64,000 nucleotides of DNA. It comes from Lishizhenia tianjinensis (GTDB lineage Bacteria > Bacteroidota > Bacteroidia > Flavobacteriales_D > Crocinitomicaceae). Shown here one piece after another: positions 27,251 to 36,113 of this stretch (positions are counted from its first letter, which is position 1; each line of letters begins with the position of its first letter). The stretch spans positions 142,537-206,536 of the forward strand of contig NZ_FPAS01000002.1 of assembly GCF_900116425.1 (NCBI RefSeq). Direction: 5' to 3'. A program made the translations under genes and the position numbers. Below the pieces are notes generated by a model. It was not told the DNA's origin. It worked only from the letters and a program-made list of their open reading frames with translations, and ran no database searches.

Positions 27251-27280
27251 AAAAGTCCTGCATTGCTGCAGGACTTTTTT
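27251..27280 (-). terminator. Terminator after the YbjQ/44-aa gene pair
   Basis: An 11-bp stem AAAAGTCCTGC / GCAGGACTTTT with a 6-base loop lies just past the stop of the 44-aa gene. The T side is present on both strands, but only the minus strand has upstream genes. Confidence 0.8.
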
Positions 27281-27414
27281 CAATTATCTCTATCCTCAAA
27301 TTCTTCCTTTTCTTTTTCTTTTCCTCGTTGGATTACAAGGTAGACAAGAATAGCAATAACTACTATTCCAACCGCAAAAGGGAATAAAGAAGCGAGGCCA
27401 AATATGAGTTCCAT
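27280..27414 (-). CDS. 44-aa single-pass membrane protein
   Basis: A short gene translated MELIFGLASLFPFAVG then IVVIAILVYLVIQRGKEK and a charged tail EKEEFEDRDN. One membrane helix (about residues 10-28) is followed by a strongly charged cytoplasmic-type end. Its ATG overlaps the stop of the YbjQ gene as TAATG, which is typical of translational coupling, and a good terminator follows. Known small proteins of this form often modulate a membrane partner; here the partner is unknown. Confidence 0.75.
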   Translation of the reverse strand: MELIFGLASLFPFAVGIVVIAILVYLVIQRGKEKEKEEFEDRDN

Positions 27415-27728
27415 TATTTCAGTTTTACAGCCGTTCCGTAGGCCATGATTTCAGAAGCTCCTTGCATAACCATGGATGTGGTGATGCGAATATTTACAAT
27501 GGCATCAGCATTTAATTTTTCGGCATCTAACATCATACGGTGCATGGCTTCCTCTCTACTTTGAGCTTGAAGCTTGGTGTATTCAGAAATTTCTCCACCA
27601 ACTATGTTTTTTAGACTGGCAAATATATCTCTACCCACATTTCTAGCTCTAACCGTGCTACCACGAGCTATTCCAAGTATTTCTTCAATCTCTCTGTTCG
27701 GAATTGTTTCTGTTGTTGTCAAGATCAT
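27414..27728 (-). CDS. YbjQ/UPF0145 family protein (heavy-metal-binding domain)
   Basis: A 104-aa protein of the YbjQ family (PF01906). The pattern matches through its length: TTTETIPNREIEEILGIARG, then NVGRDIFASLKNIVGGEI and NADAIVNIRI followed by GASEIMAYGTAVKL. The family forms oligomeric rings; metal binding has been suggested but the physiological role is unclear. It overlaps both neighbours: its start overlaps the end of the 497-aa gene by 4 bases, and its stop overlaps the 44-aa gene by one base. Confidence 0.92.
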   Translation of the reverse strand: MILTTTETIPNREIEEILGIARGSTVRARNVGRDIFASLKNIVGGEISEYTKLQAQSREEAMHRMMLDAEKLNADAIVNIRITTSMVMQGASEIMAYGTAVKLK

Positions 27729-29218
27729 ATTTCGTAGTTTACTTTACTGATGAAAAAGATAGTTCTATTTCTGTTACCAATAGGTGCATCTTTGTCTTTA
27801 ATACGTTGAATACCGTAAAGTAAGAAGTTATCTTCGAACCAGTAGCTTAAGTCAGTTCTTGAGTATTTTACTTTTTCACTTTCTTTTAACTCTATTCTTT
27901 CACTCTCTACCTCACGGGTAATATCTCCTTCTTTTAAGTCAATAGATTTACTCACAATTCGCGTACCTGATGTAAACATCATAGAGAAGTTATCTGGATC
28001 TTCTGTATTCACTTCTAAGAATAATTTAACGTAGTAAGGCTTATAACCAGGGTACATTCTAAAGCAGTTATCCCAAACTAGTTTTCCTTCTATGTCAAAC
28101 TTGGCTACCACGGCGTGTGTGTACTGGTACCCATCAAATTCTTGACGAGTTTGAGGTTGACCGTTTACGTAAGTAGTTACTGTACGGTAAGTAGCATAGT
28201 ACGCTTCTCCAATGAAAATGAAACTTCCATCTTCTTTTTTAATTACATCGTGCGCAGCAATGTTGTAGTTCAAAGAAAGTTCTTTACCTCTTTTCTTTTT
28301 ACGTGATTGTTTTTTCTCAATTTTATCTTGCTTCTTCTCTGGAAGGTAGCTTAAGAAGTCATCCAATTCTAAGAAGTTGTAAAAGTTGATGCTTTCTACT
28401 TTACCGTTGTCAATAATACCAAAGAAAAGTCCCTCTGAAGTAACGGTGCTTTTTTTAGAGTAAGTTCCAGAAATTGAATACGCATCTTCTCCAATTTTAG
28501 AAAAGCTGTAATCCATTAATTTCTCCTTGTCATCTGTTGCCGTATAAATTTTAAATTGATCAGTATCTCCTTCTTCATCGATTACCACAAGGTAGGTGTG
28601 ACGCTCAGTTCTGGTTACATTTACATCTATAGATACAACTATTTCATTGGCATCTTCCAACATCTGCATGTTGTTTACATGTAACCTTTTCGATTTTACA
28701 TTCTTAACACGTAATGGAATAGATTTGATTTTATGCGTATCTAAATCTAATTTTAGAATGTAGTCTTGCTTCTTACTAATTCCGCGTAGGTAACAAATTC
28801 CATTCATTACCTTCATCTCTTTGATGCTCATATTATCTGGCAAAATTCCAGAAAATTGATCCAGCTTTTGCTTTTCAACATTTAGTGTAAAGAATTCGTA
28901 ATTTCCTTTACTGTTAAAGTGAATTTGATAAATACATTTTTCATCAGTAAACTGACGCTCGTAGCTGTATTTTTTGTCAATTACTTTGTGAAATGATTCG
29001 GTGATTTCTAGGTCTTTAGAATAGATGTCGAAGTTTAAAGTTCTTTCCTTACGCTCTATTTTTTCATTAGAGAAAACAAAACCTGCGTCTCCAAAGGAAG
29101 AGATGGTTTCATCAGAAGTTTCTTTGGTTTCAATTTCTATTCTTTCTTCTATTACCGCTTGGGCTTGAAGGTAGAAGGTGCTTAAAGTGACTAGACTTAA
29201 AGTGAGTAGTTTATTCAT
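27725..29218 (-). CDS. Exported hypothetical protein
   Basis: A 497-aa protein with a signal peptide (LLTLSLVTLSTFYLQAQA). The rest is rich in beta-type, charged sequence, and a basic stretch KKQDKIEKKQSRKKKRGKE lies near residue 295. I do not recognise a family. It is followed in an overlapping way by YbjQ and the 44-aa protein, so the three probably form one function of unknown nature. Confidence 0.75.
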   Translation of the reverse strand: MNKLLTLSLVTLSTFYLQAQAVIEERIEIETKETSDETISSFGDAGFVFSNEKIERKERTLNFDIYSKDLEITESFHKVIDKKYSYERQFTDEKCIYQIHFNSKGNYEFFTLNVEKQKLDQFSGILPDNMSIKEMKVMNGICYLRGISKKQDYILKLDLDTHKIKSIPLRVKNVKSKRLHVNNMQMLEDANEIVVSIDVNVTRTERHTYLVVIDEEGDTDQFKIYTATDDKEKLMDYSFSKIGEDAYSISGTYSKKSTVTSEGLFFGIIDNGKVESINFYNFLELDDFLSYLPEKKQDKIEKKQSRKKKRGKELSLNYNIAAHDVIKKEDGSFIFIGEAYYATYRTVTTYVNGQPQTRQEFDGYQYTHAVVAKFDIEGKLVWDNCFRMYPGYKPYYVKLFLEVNTEDPDNFSMMFTSGTRIVSKSIDLKEGDITREVESERIELKESEKVKYSRTDLSYWFEDNFLLYGIQRIKDKDAPIGNRNRTIFFISKVNYEI

Positions 29219-29272
29219 GATTCTTAATTAGTAAATAATTTTAGAGCCTGAATATACTAATTTCTTCCTTTC

Positions 29273-30715
29273 TTATCTGAATTTGGGACGTTCTATAAAC
29301 CAGAAGATTCCTAAAAATAAAAGGAGAAAGCTGTTGTGGATTACGAATTGTAAAGTTCCGACTTCCAGACTCATCCATTTACAAAGCATGAAAAATAAGA
29401 CGGCGCTTCCAAGATAAAGACTAAACTTCCTTAGGTTGTAGGGAATAGGGTAGTGTTTTTGACCGAGTAAGTAGCTTGCCATCATTTGTCCGCCATACAC
29501 CAAAAAAGTAGTCCATGCACAAGCCATATAACCATAGGTGGGTATAAACAAGAAGTTTAAACTTAAGGTAATCACTGCTCCTCCAATGGCAATATAAGCT
29601 CCAAATTTTGTTTGATTACTGAGCTTGTACCAAATACTTTGGTTGATGTATATTCCAGAAAAAATGTTGGCCATCAGTAATATGGGAACAACATTCAACC
29701 CCACGTGGTAAGCAGGGTTAGTAATGAAATGCTTGAAAATATTGATGTTTAAAGCTACCGCTAAGAAACAGAGACACAAGGCCGCTACAAAGTAGTTCAT
29801 CACCTTTACATAGGTTTTGTTTTTGTCCTTCTCCTTTTCTTGGGCGAAAAAGAAAGGTTCGGCTGCATACCTGTAGGCTTGCAAGAAAATGGTGACTAAC
29901 ATGGCCAATTTGTAACAGGCACTGTATATCCCCACTTGGGCCTCAGCGTATACCAAGTCGCCCGTATTAGCATAGAGCAATTGCTTTAATAAAATTCTAT
30001 CTATTGTTTCATTAATGATGAAGGCAAAACCAGCCAATGCTATAGGGAAAGCATATTTTAACATGCGTTTGGTGAGTGCTCCATCTAAACGGAATTTGAT
30101 GCGGAAAAAGGACTTGCGCAACAAGACCAATTTGGCAAAAGAGGCAAATAAATTGGCCATTAAAATCATTTGTATTCCTCCTTCAGGATATTCGGGATCG
30201 TAGAAACCGAGTAAGAAAATAAGGTTGAAAATGATGTTAATACCTATGGAGCTAAACTGTATACCTGCAAATTTTAAGGCTTTGTTTTCTGCTCTAAGTT
30301 TGGCCAATGGCAAAGCAGTTATCGCATCCAAGGATACAATGAGTAAAAGTAAAATGATGTATTCTACGTGCTCGGGATAGAGCATGGCGTTGGCCAAGGG
30401 CTGACTAAATATCAGAAAAGGAAGGATGATCAGTGCATTGATGAGTAAGACACTCACAAAAGAGTTATTGAAAACTTTGTCCTTGTCTTTTTCCGAATTT
30501 AAAAATCTAAAATAGGTGGTTTCCATCCCAAAGGTGAGGAAAACCATAAGAAAAGCTACCCAAGCATAGAGTTCTGAAACAACTCCATAATGCTGGGTAG
30601 CAGATCCGAAAATGTATGTGTAAAGCGGAACTAAAAGGTAGTTGAGCAATCTCCCTACGATGCTTGAAAGTCCGTAAATGGCAGTTTGTCCAACCAGTTT
30701 TTTAATTGCGCTCAT
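29273..30715 (-). CDS. Polysaccharide flippase (MOP/Wzx-like)
   Basis: A 480-aa membrane protein with about twelve to fourteen hydrophobic helices. It starts LVGQTAIYGLSSIVGRLLNYLLVPLYT, the usual form of lipopolysaccharide/O-antigen flippases of the polysaccharide transporter group. The GVVSELYAWVAFLMVFLTFGMETTYFRF segment is also typical of Bacteroidota members. It moves lipid-linked oligosaccharides across the inner membrane. In many Bacteroidota such a gene directly precedes dut; here a three-gene block lies between them. Confidence 0.88.
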   Translation of the reverse strand: MSAIKKLVGQTAIYGLSSIVGRLLNYLLVPLYTYIFGSATQHYGVVSELYAWVAFLMVFLTFGMETTYFRFLNSEKDKDKVFNNSFVSVLLINALIILPFLIFSQPLANAMLYPEHVEYIILLLLIVSLDAITALPLAKLRAENKALKFAGIQFSSIGINIIFNLIFLLGFYDPEYPEGGIQMILMANLFASFAKLVLLRKSFFRIKFRLDGALTKRMLKYAFPIALAGFAFIINETIDRILLKQLLYANTGDLVYAEAQVGIYSACYKLAMLVTIFLQAYRYAAEPFFFAQEKEKDKNKTYVKVMNYFVAALCLCFLAVALNINIFKHFITNPAYHVGLNVVPILLMANIFSGIYINQSIWYKLSNQTKFGAYIAIGGAVITLSLNFLFIPTYGYMACAWTTFLVYGGQMMASYLLGQKHYPIPYNLRKFSLYLGSAVLFFMLCKWMSLEVGTLQFVIHNSFLLLFLGIFWFIERPKFR

Positions 30716-30721
30716 CTATGT

Positions 30722-31501
30722 TTATGATCTAAAGTTTGCTTTTCTTTTTTCAATAAAAGCTCCAGTTCCTTCTTTGAAATCTGGTGTTCCAAAACAGTTG
30801 CCGAATTCTTCAACTTCTTTGGCGTAACCATCAACACCGTCTTCGTAGTTGGCGTTAATAGCGCGTATAGCAGCAGCAATTGCATTACCTGAATTGTTCA
30901 AGATTTTACCTGCAATTTTTTCGGCCAATGCCATTAATTCTTCTTGAGTAGTAACGTGGTTAACCAATCCCCAAGATTGTGCTTCTTCAGCTCCTATCAT
31001 ACCAGCTGTCATAACCATTTCCATGGCTTTACCACGTCCCACCAATTGTGCTAAGCGTTGCGTTCCACCGTATCCTGGAATTACACCCAAAGAAACTTCT
31101 GGTAAGCCCATTCTTGCATTGTCTGATGCTACTCTAATGTGCGCAGCCATTGCCAATTCTAAACCTCCTCCTAAAGCAAAACCGTTAACGGCTGCAATAA
31201 CTGGCGTGCTTAAGTTTTGTAAGAAAGTAAATAGCTTTTCCTGACCTTGCGCAGCCAAATCTTTTCCTTGAGCTGGGTCAAAATCTGCGAACTCTTTGAT
31301 GTCTGCACCAGCAACAAAAGACTTCTCTCCAGATCCTGTCAAGATGATTACTCCTGTTTGCGCATCTTTATCTGCAGCGTCTAAAGCTTCGTGTAATTCT
31401 TGAATCGTAGCTTTGTTTAAAGCGTTTAATTGTTTGGGTCTGTTAATGGTAATGACTTGCGTCATTCCTTTTTGTTCAACGATAAGATTTTCGTAACTCA
31501 T
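30722..31501 (-). CDS. Enoyl-CoA hydratase
   Basis: About 259 aa from the ATG at 31501 (MSYENLIVEQKG); the frame extends further up but would overlap the DUF4956 gene. The crotonase pattern is clear: INRPKQLNALNKATI, FVAGADIKEFAD, the oxyanion-hole block VNGFALGGGLELAMAAHIRVAS, and PEVSLGVIPGYGGTQRLAQLVG with the catalytic glutamate. It hydrates 2-enoyl-CoA in beta-oxidation. It lies in a row with the flippase, six bases apart. Confidence 0.93.
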   Translation of the reverse strand: MSYENLIVEQKGMTQVITINRPKQLNALNKATIQELHEALDAADKDAQTGVIILTGSGEKSFVAGADIKEFADFDPAQGKDLAAQGQEKLFTFLQNLSTPVIAAVNGFALGGGLELAMAAHIRVASDNARMGLPEVSLGVIPGYGGTQRLAQLVGRGKAMEMVMTAGMIGAEEAQSWGLVNHVTTQEELMALAEKIAGKILNNSGNAIAAAIRAINANYEDGVDGYAKEVEEFGNCFGTPDFKEGTGAFIEKRKANFRS

Positions 31502-31523
31502 AAAATTATTGTTTCGTGTTCGT

Positions 31524-32201
31524 TTATGCGAGATCGTTTTCAGAAGTAGATGAATTGTAATCACTAATGTGTTGTTCATCATCGTAATAGAAGATTCTCA
31601 CTTCTGCTACATCCTTCAGAAAATCTATTTTTCCTATTTCAAATCTATTAATTTTCAAACCTGTTCTTTCTTCCAAATCTGCCAGCATTAAGGCTTCCTT
31701 TTCAGGCTTAATCAAATCAATTTTTTCGTAAATAACAGTTTTGCGCGTCTCGTGTTTAAGGAGCCATAAGTACTCCAAACCATAGGTTAATAAAATGAGG
31801 GTTGCATTTACAATGCTCATTTCAACCACACTGATTTGTTTGCTAGATAGTGAATTGATTACAGATACACCTATCACGATAAAGAGATAGGTCATTTCCT
31901 TGATTTCTATAGGGTTGGTTCTGTACCTGATGATACCAAAAATGGCAAACAACCCCAGTCCCATACCTGTATCTATGTCTAGCTTTTTCAACCCAAAACA
32001 AAGGAAGAAAGTCACTAAACCTATGAGGTAATAGGTAAATAAGTAATCCTTGCGCTTCGTTTTTGGATAGTACAAAAATCGAATAATAATGGTCAAGAAA
32101 ATCAGCGTGATGATGAGTCTAAACATCAAGGTGTACACATCCTTGTTGGTGATCTGAAGATCCATTAAATCAGAGATGTTGGAAAATATGTTAAGCAACA
32201 T
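31524..32201 (-). CDS. DUF4956 membrane protein
   Basis: A 225-aa protein with four hydrophobic helices (about residues 25-150) and a soluble C-terminal part. The middle stretch GMGLGLFAIFGIIRYRTNPIEIKEMTYLF is the DUF4956 hallmark. In known genomes this family is paired with VTC-type polyphosphate polymerases, as here with an 11-base overlap. It probably supplies the membrane part of that system. Confidence 0.9.
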   Translation of the reverse strand: MLLNIFSNISDLMDLQITNKDVYTLMFRLIITLIFLTIIIRFLYYPKTKRKDYLFTYYLIGLVTFFLCFGLKKLDIDTGMGLGLFAIFGIIRYRTNPIEIKEMTYLFIVIGVSVINSLSSKQISVVEMSIVNATLILLTYGLEYLWLLKHETRKTVIYEKIDLIKPEKEALMLADLEERTGLKINRFEIGKIDFLKDVAEVRIFYYDDEQHISDYNSSTSENDLA

Positions 32202-32949
32202 TATTATTGATTTTTTTCAATTTTAGTAATTTCTCTTTAAAGCGATTGTACTTTATTTTCTTCTGCGAATATAACTCAATTGTTCCTATGCAGTATTTGC
32301 TCAATCGGTACGGACGTATGCCCATGTTTTTCATGACGCTAAAAAAGGGCGAATTTCGATTTACTTTTTCTTGTTTGATTTCAGCTATCACCAAATCATC
32401 AAACTTTTTAACCTCTTCTTTCCAATTAAATTGTAAGTTGATGTCTAGGGTTAAACGCTCTTCTAACTCCAAATTCACCAAAGTTATTCTGCGGTAAACA
32501 TTCCACATTTTGGCTTCTACCGCACCCAAATCTTCTACATGCTTGTGCACGAAATTTAAAGATTGTTTCGAAAGTTGGGCCTCAAAGTCATCCACCTTAA
32601 TGCGCTTCTTTTTCACCCTTCCTTTGAATTTGTGTTTCACTTCTAAAAACATCAAATCGCTTTCCACATACTTTCTAAACCTTACTTTGTATCGACTGTT
32701 TTTCCCGTTATGATGATCCTTGTAAAAGCTAAAGTTATCGTCGTCGAAATACAGACTTTTGTAGGTAGGAATACGTATGCCATCTACCTCTAAAATTTGG
32801 TAGTGTTCCTGTAGTTTGGGAAGAAGTGCATTCAGCTCTTCTCGGGTAAAAGCAAATTTAGTATCCACACGGTTCATCAACTTCACCGTATCCATTTCTG
32901 CCAATGATATTGGACGGAAATTTTGTACTAATTCTTCTACCTCTTTCAT
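32191..32949 (-). CDS. VTC-domain polyphosphate polymerase
   Basis: A 252-aa protein of the VTC/CYTH-like tunnel fold. It shows MNRVDTKFAFTREEL near the N-terminus, YKSLYFDDDNFSFYKDHHN, and the basic tunnel strand SRYKVRFRKY followed by FLEVKHKFKGRVKKKR. The family makes polyphosphate from nucleoside triphosphates in eukaryotes, and bacterial members are thought to do the same. The membrane partner DUF4956 follows with an 11-base overlap. It has a -7 box close to its start codon. Confidence 0.88.
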   Translation of the reverse strand: MKEVEELVQNFRPISLAEMDTVKLMNRVDTKFAFTREELNALLPKLQEHYQILEVDGIRIPTYKSLYFDDDNFSFYKDHHNGKNSRYKVRFRKYVESDLMFLEVKHKFKGRVKKKRIKVDDFEAQLSKQSLNFVHKHVEDLGAVEAKMWNVYRRITLVNLELEERLTLDINLQFNWKEEVKKFDDLVIAEIKQEKVNRNSPFFSVMKNMGIRPYRLSKYCIGTIELYSQKKIKYNRFKEKLLKLKKINNNVA

Positions 32950-32956
32950 GAACCCT

Positions 32957-32964
32957 CAAAGTTA
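32957..32964 (-). promoter_or_regulatory. -7 promoter box before the VTC gene
   Basis: TAACTTTG on the minus strand lies seven bases before the ATG at 32949, again allowing a leaderless transcript. No -33 box is evident. Confidence 0.5.
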
Positions 32965-33004
32965 ATTTTTTAGATGGAATTTCAGGTCTTAATTTAACTC
33001 GTCT

Positions 33005-33144
33005 AGGGCCCAAATATTGTGACTTTCCTCAAAAAACGAAAGGTCATAACCCGAGGGCTACAACCTTTCTAGTAAACATTTCTGAATTTTGGGAAATATT
33101 TACCTCACCGCGATTTGCATATTTTTAGGGTGATATAGGGTATA
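33005..33144. repeat. Direct repeat copy A: orphan copy of muiA tail and terminator
   Basis: This 140-bp stretch repeats 34259-34397 with three substitutions and one single-base indel. It includes the last codons of the muiA-like gene (read on the minus strand) and the hairpin at 33038-33069, but no gene body follows it. It lies in the divergent gap between the VTC gene and proC. The rest of the 32950-33355 gap holds promoter boxes only. Confidence 0.95.
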
Positions 33145-33314
33145 GTGACTTTGTACTTCCATTCATTTATTCTTTTAAGCCAGGGTCATTAATAAATAAA
33201 TTAATGGATGCGTATTGTTTAGCTTTTTTCAGAGTTAAATGTTAAAAGTTATTTTGAGCATATGACCAAAGAATAGGGTTATGCCAACGAAAGCTGGTTT
33301 TGAGTTATTTGGTT

Positions 33315-33322
33315 TATTTTTG
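33315..33322 (+). promoter_or_regulatory. -7 promoter box of proC
   Basis: TATTTTTG matches TAnnTTTG and lies 33 bases before the ATG. A TTTTG upstream is at a 12-base spacing, shorter than usual. Confidence 0.45.
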
Positions 33323-33355
33323 CAGTCACAAAAATTCATTTATAATTATCATTTA

Positions 33356-34153
33356 ATGAAAAATTTAAAGATTGCCATTATTGGATGTGGAAACTTGGGG
33401 CTTTCCATCGTTAATGGTTTGTTAGGAACAGAGGGTTTTGAAGCCAGTAACCTTTTTGTTACCAAAAGAAATCCCGATAGTCTCGCGTATTTGCGAGAAG
33501 AAGGGGTAACTGTTTTGTCTGATAACCTTATTGCTTCTCAAGAAGCAGATATGATAATATTGGGGGTGAAACCATACAATGTCCCCCATATTTTAAATGA
33601 AATTGCCCCCGTAATCAACCCTGAAAATCAAACCATAATTTCTTTAGCGACTGGAGTTACTTTAGAGGAAATGTATCAGCATCTTCCTAAGGAAACCACG
33701 GTCTATAGAGCTATGCCGAATATCGCAGCTGACATCCAAGAATCTATTACTTGTATTTGCGGGAAAAATGGTTCCGATGTAACAGAGCAGGATGTCAAAG
33801 AACTTTTCAATAGTATAGGAATTTCTATCATGATTGAAGAGAATTTGATGGAAGCTGCAACAGTATTGGGTGCATGTGGTGTGGCGTATGTGTTGAGATT
33901 TATGCGTGCTATGATTCAAGGTGGAATTCAAATTGGATTTGATGCTAATACGGCCAACACTATCGTGAACCAAACGGTTAAAGGAGCTGCAGAATTAATT
34001 ATTAAAAAGGATATTCACCCTGAAGCAGCTATAGACAAGGTGACAACGCCTAAAGGCTGTACTATAGTCGGACTTAATGAAATGGAGCACCATGGATTCA
34101 GTGCCGCAATGGTAAAGGGGATTTTAGCTTCTTATGAAAAGATTGAAAAGTAA
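33356..34153 (+). CDS. proC: Pyrroline-5-carboxylate reductase
   Basis: About 265 aa from the ATG at 33356 (MKNLKIAIIGCGNLGLSIVNGLL); the frame is open further up, but the promoter box falls in that stretch. The dinucleotide-binding GxGxxG loop is in GCGNLG, followed by ADMIILGVKPYNVPHIL and TVYRAMPNIAA. The C-terminal TVKGAAELI and TTPKGCTIVGLNEMEHHG blocks are typical of ProC. It makes proline from pyrroline-5-carboxylate with NAD(P)H. It is flanked by two copies of a 140-bp repeat. Confidence 0.95.
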   Translation: MKNLKIAIIGCGNLGLSIVNGLLGTEGFEASNLFVTKRNPDSLAYLREEGVTVLSDNLIASQEADMIILGVKPYNVPHILNEIAPVINPENQTIISLATGVTLEEMYQHLPKETTVYRAMPNIAADIQESITCICGKNGSDVTEQDVKELFNSIGISIMIEENLMEAATVLGACGVAYVLRFMRAMIQGGIQIGFDANTANTIVNQTVKGAAELIIKKDIHPEAAIDKVTTPKGCTIVGLNEMEHHGFSAAMVKGILASYEKIEK

Positions 34154-34193
34154 ATTGGTTTAGAAATTTCAGATATCAAATTAATAATTGAAT

Positions 34194-34235
34194 ATAAGCC
34201 CGATTCTACGTAAAGGATCGGGTTTATTGTTTTTT
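34194..34235 (+). terminator. Terminator after proC
   Basis: An 11-bp stem ATAAGCCCGAT / ATCGGGTTTAT, with one G-T pair, is followed by TGTTTTTT. Confidence 0.85.
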
Positions 34236-34258
34236 AAGCGGGGTAAATTATTTCGTGC

Positions 34259-34397
34259 AGGGCCTAAATATTGTGACTTTCCTTAAAAACGAAAGGTCAT
34301 AACCCGAGGGCTACAACCTTTCTAGTAAACATTTCTGAATTTTGGGAAATATTTACCTCACCGCGATTTGCATATTTTTAGGGTGATATACGGTATA
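34259..34397. repeat. Direct repeat copy B: tail and terminator of the muiA-like gene
   Basis: This is the resident copy of the repeat. It covers the last 14 codons plus stop of the muiA-like gene and about 94 bases beyond. The hairpin at 34291-34322 (minus-strand stem GAAAGGT / ACCTTTC with an inner AGCC / GGTT stem, then CGTTTTT) is that gene's terminator. Confidence 0.95.
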
Positions 34398-36044
34398 ACT
34401 TAGTGGTACTTCTACTAGTTCGCCAGATTTAATTTTGATTTCCCATTCCACCAAACCTGTTCTTTCGTTCAGTTTTCCTTTTCCTATATCATTCACCTCT
34501 ATGGCAATATTTTCATTGCGGGTAATCGGAACTTGATCTTGAATGATTAATTTGATGTTTTCTGCTTTGTTGTTTTTCACACGCAACACGTATTCGCTGG
34601 CTTTAGACACTTCGTTTCCAATGATTTTTTCCTTGTATTTCTTCTTTAAGAACTTTCTTTCTACGATGAGATTAGGATCTTTACCTAAACTTAAGGAAAG
34701 GGTGTCATCCATCACTCCAGGGTTAATAAAGGTTTCTCCTACATAAGAACCATCAAAGAAAATATTGGCTTGTGCAGGTACCAATTTTAAATTATCCAAA
34801 TTCGTGATGTTGGCTACCAAGTAAACCGACTCATCCAATTTTGGAACCGTGTAATAGGCGAAATCGGCCTCTATATCCTCATTCTTGATGAGCACCATGT
34901 GTTTTTCATTGTTCGATTTAATGGTGTACTTCAAGTCAATTTGGAATTCTACATTAATTTTTTGTTCTACAACTGTGGTGTAATTTGCACTTGTACTGGC
35001 ATACTCAAAGTTCTTTAATTCTACTGCGTCTGCTGTGGTCTTGCTGTAGGCTGCAATTTCTACTTCTTCTAATTCTTGAACTGGTTGAGGAGCTTTTTGT
35101 CTCACTTCATCTTTTCTCAAATTCGGAATGTAGCTGGTCAAATACCACTCTCTCAACTCAGGCTTTGTTTTGTTTTGGTAAGGATTATTGGTTGAAATAT
35201 TCAACTTCACATCCTCCCAATCTACACCTGTATTTTGGTAAACATGTGCTTTGTAATTCAAGTTGATTTTATCCTGATTGGCACTACTTCTTAGATCATA
35301 CATCGCTTGCCAACCTGCGTTGCTTACCAAGTAAGAGATGTCTAAAGTTCCTTGTGTATAAGCCTTGGCTTGCAAGGTTATTATTACTCTGTGTATAGGA
35401 GCCTTGGGTTTTGGATCACCTTGACCGGTATTTCTTTTGTACTGCTGTAAATCTCTTAAGCGGGCTTGCATGGCATTGAGTACTTCTTGTTCCTCCATTT
35501 TTTGTTGTTCCAATTCTAAACGTAGGGAACTCAATTCCATCAATTTCTTTTGGTAATATTCTAACGATTTTTGGAGGAGTTCTAAACTATCACCCACCTT
35601 ACCTTTACCCTGCATAATAGGGTTAGATTTTATCATGTTTTCAGAGCTTTGAACCACCGTCATTTGATTGGTAAGACCAGCTACTACATAGCGTTGGTTA
35701 AAAATAGAGTCTTCTAAAGCAGATATCTTCTTGCGTATGGCATAGGGGAGAGCATTGGCGTCTTCAATTTCATCTGGTTTTGGGTAGTGGACATCATATT
35801 TAGAATCTAAAATGATAACATTTCCCGTTCCTGAAATTTGCAAACTTCTGGCGTCTATGCGCGGACTTACACCTTCGATAATGACTTCGTGTACACCTGT
35901 AGCTATTTTATACGTTGCACTTCTATGAATTTGTGCTCCTTGTGTATAAACTGTTACCGATTTCAACTTTGATTCTACAGGATATTCGTTCGCCTTAGTT
36001 TGCCAACCAGCAATAAGGAGAAGGGTGAGGAATAAATATTTCAT
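34353..36044 (-). CDS. MuiA family protein (DUF4140/DUF4139)
   Basis: About 563 aa from the ATG at 36044 (MKYLFLTLLLIAGWQTKA, a signal peptide). The N-terminal DUF4140 region shows VTVYTQGAQIHRSATYKI and VIIEGVSPRIDARSLQISG. A coiled-coil part (about 85-205) follows, and then the DUF4139 region with QGTLDISYLVSNAGWQAMYDLR and GVDWEDVKLNISTNNP. The family is named for mucoidy inhibition in Salmonella but its action is unknown. Its 3' end and terminator are duplicated on the far side of proC. Confidence 0.88.
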   Translation of the reverse strand: MKYLFLTLLLIAGWQTKANEYPVESKLKSVTVYTQGAQIHRSATYKIATGVHEVIIEGVSPRIDARSLQISGTGNVIILDSKYDVHYPKPDEIEDANALPYAIRKKISALEDSIFNQRYVVAGLTNQMTVVQSSENMIKSNPIMQGKGKVGDSLELLQKSLEYYQKKLMELSSLRLELEQQKMEEQEVLNAMQARLRDLQQYKRNTGQGDPKPKAPIHRVIITLQAKAYTQGTLDISYLVSNAGWQAMYDLRSSANQDKINLNYKAHVYQNTGVDWEDVKLNISTNNPYQNKTKPELREWYLTSYIPNLRKDEVRQKAPQPVQELEEVEIAAYSKTTADAVELKNFEYASTSANYTTVVEQKINVEFQIDLKYTIKSNNEKHMVLIKNEDIEADFAYYTVPKLDESVYLVANITNLDNLKLVPAQANIFFDGSYVGETFINPGVMDDTLSLSLGKDPNLIVERKFLKKKYKEKIIGNEVSKASEYVLRVKNNKAENIKLIIQDQVPITRNENIAIEVNDIGKGKLNERTGLVEWEIKIKSGELVEVPLSYTVYHPKNMQIAVR

Positions 36045-36113
36045 GGTTTTGATTTTAAAATTCAAGCTACTGTACACCTGAATTTTTCAAACGTTCAAAA
36101 CCAAATGAATTTT

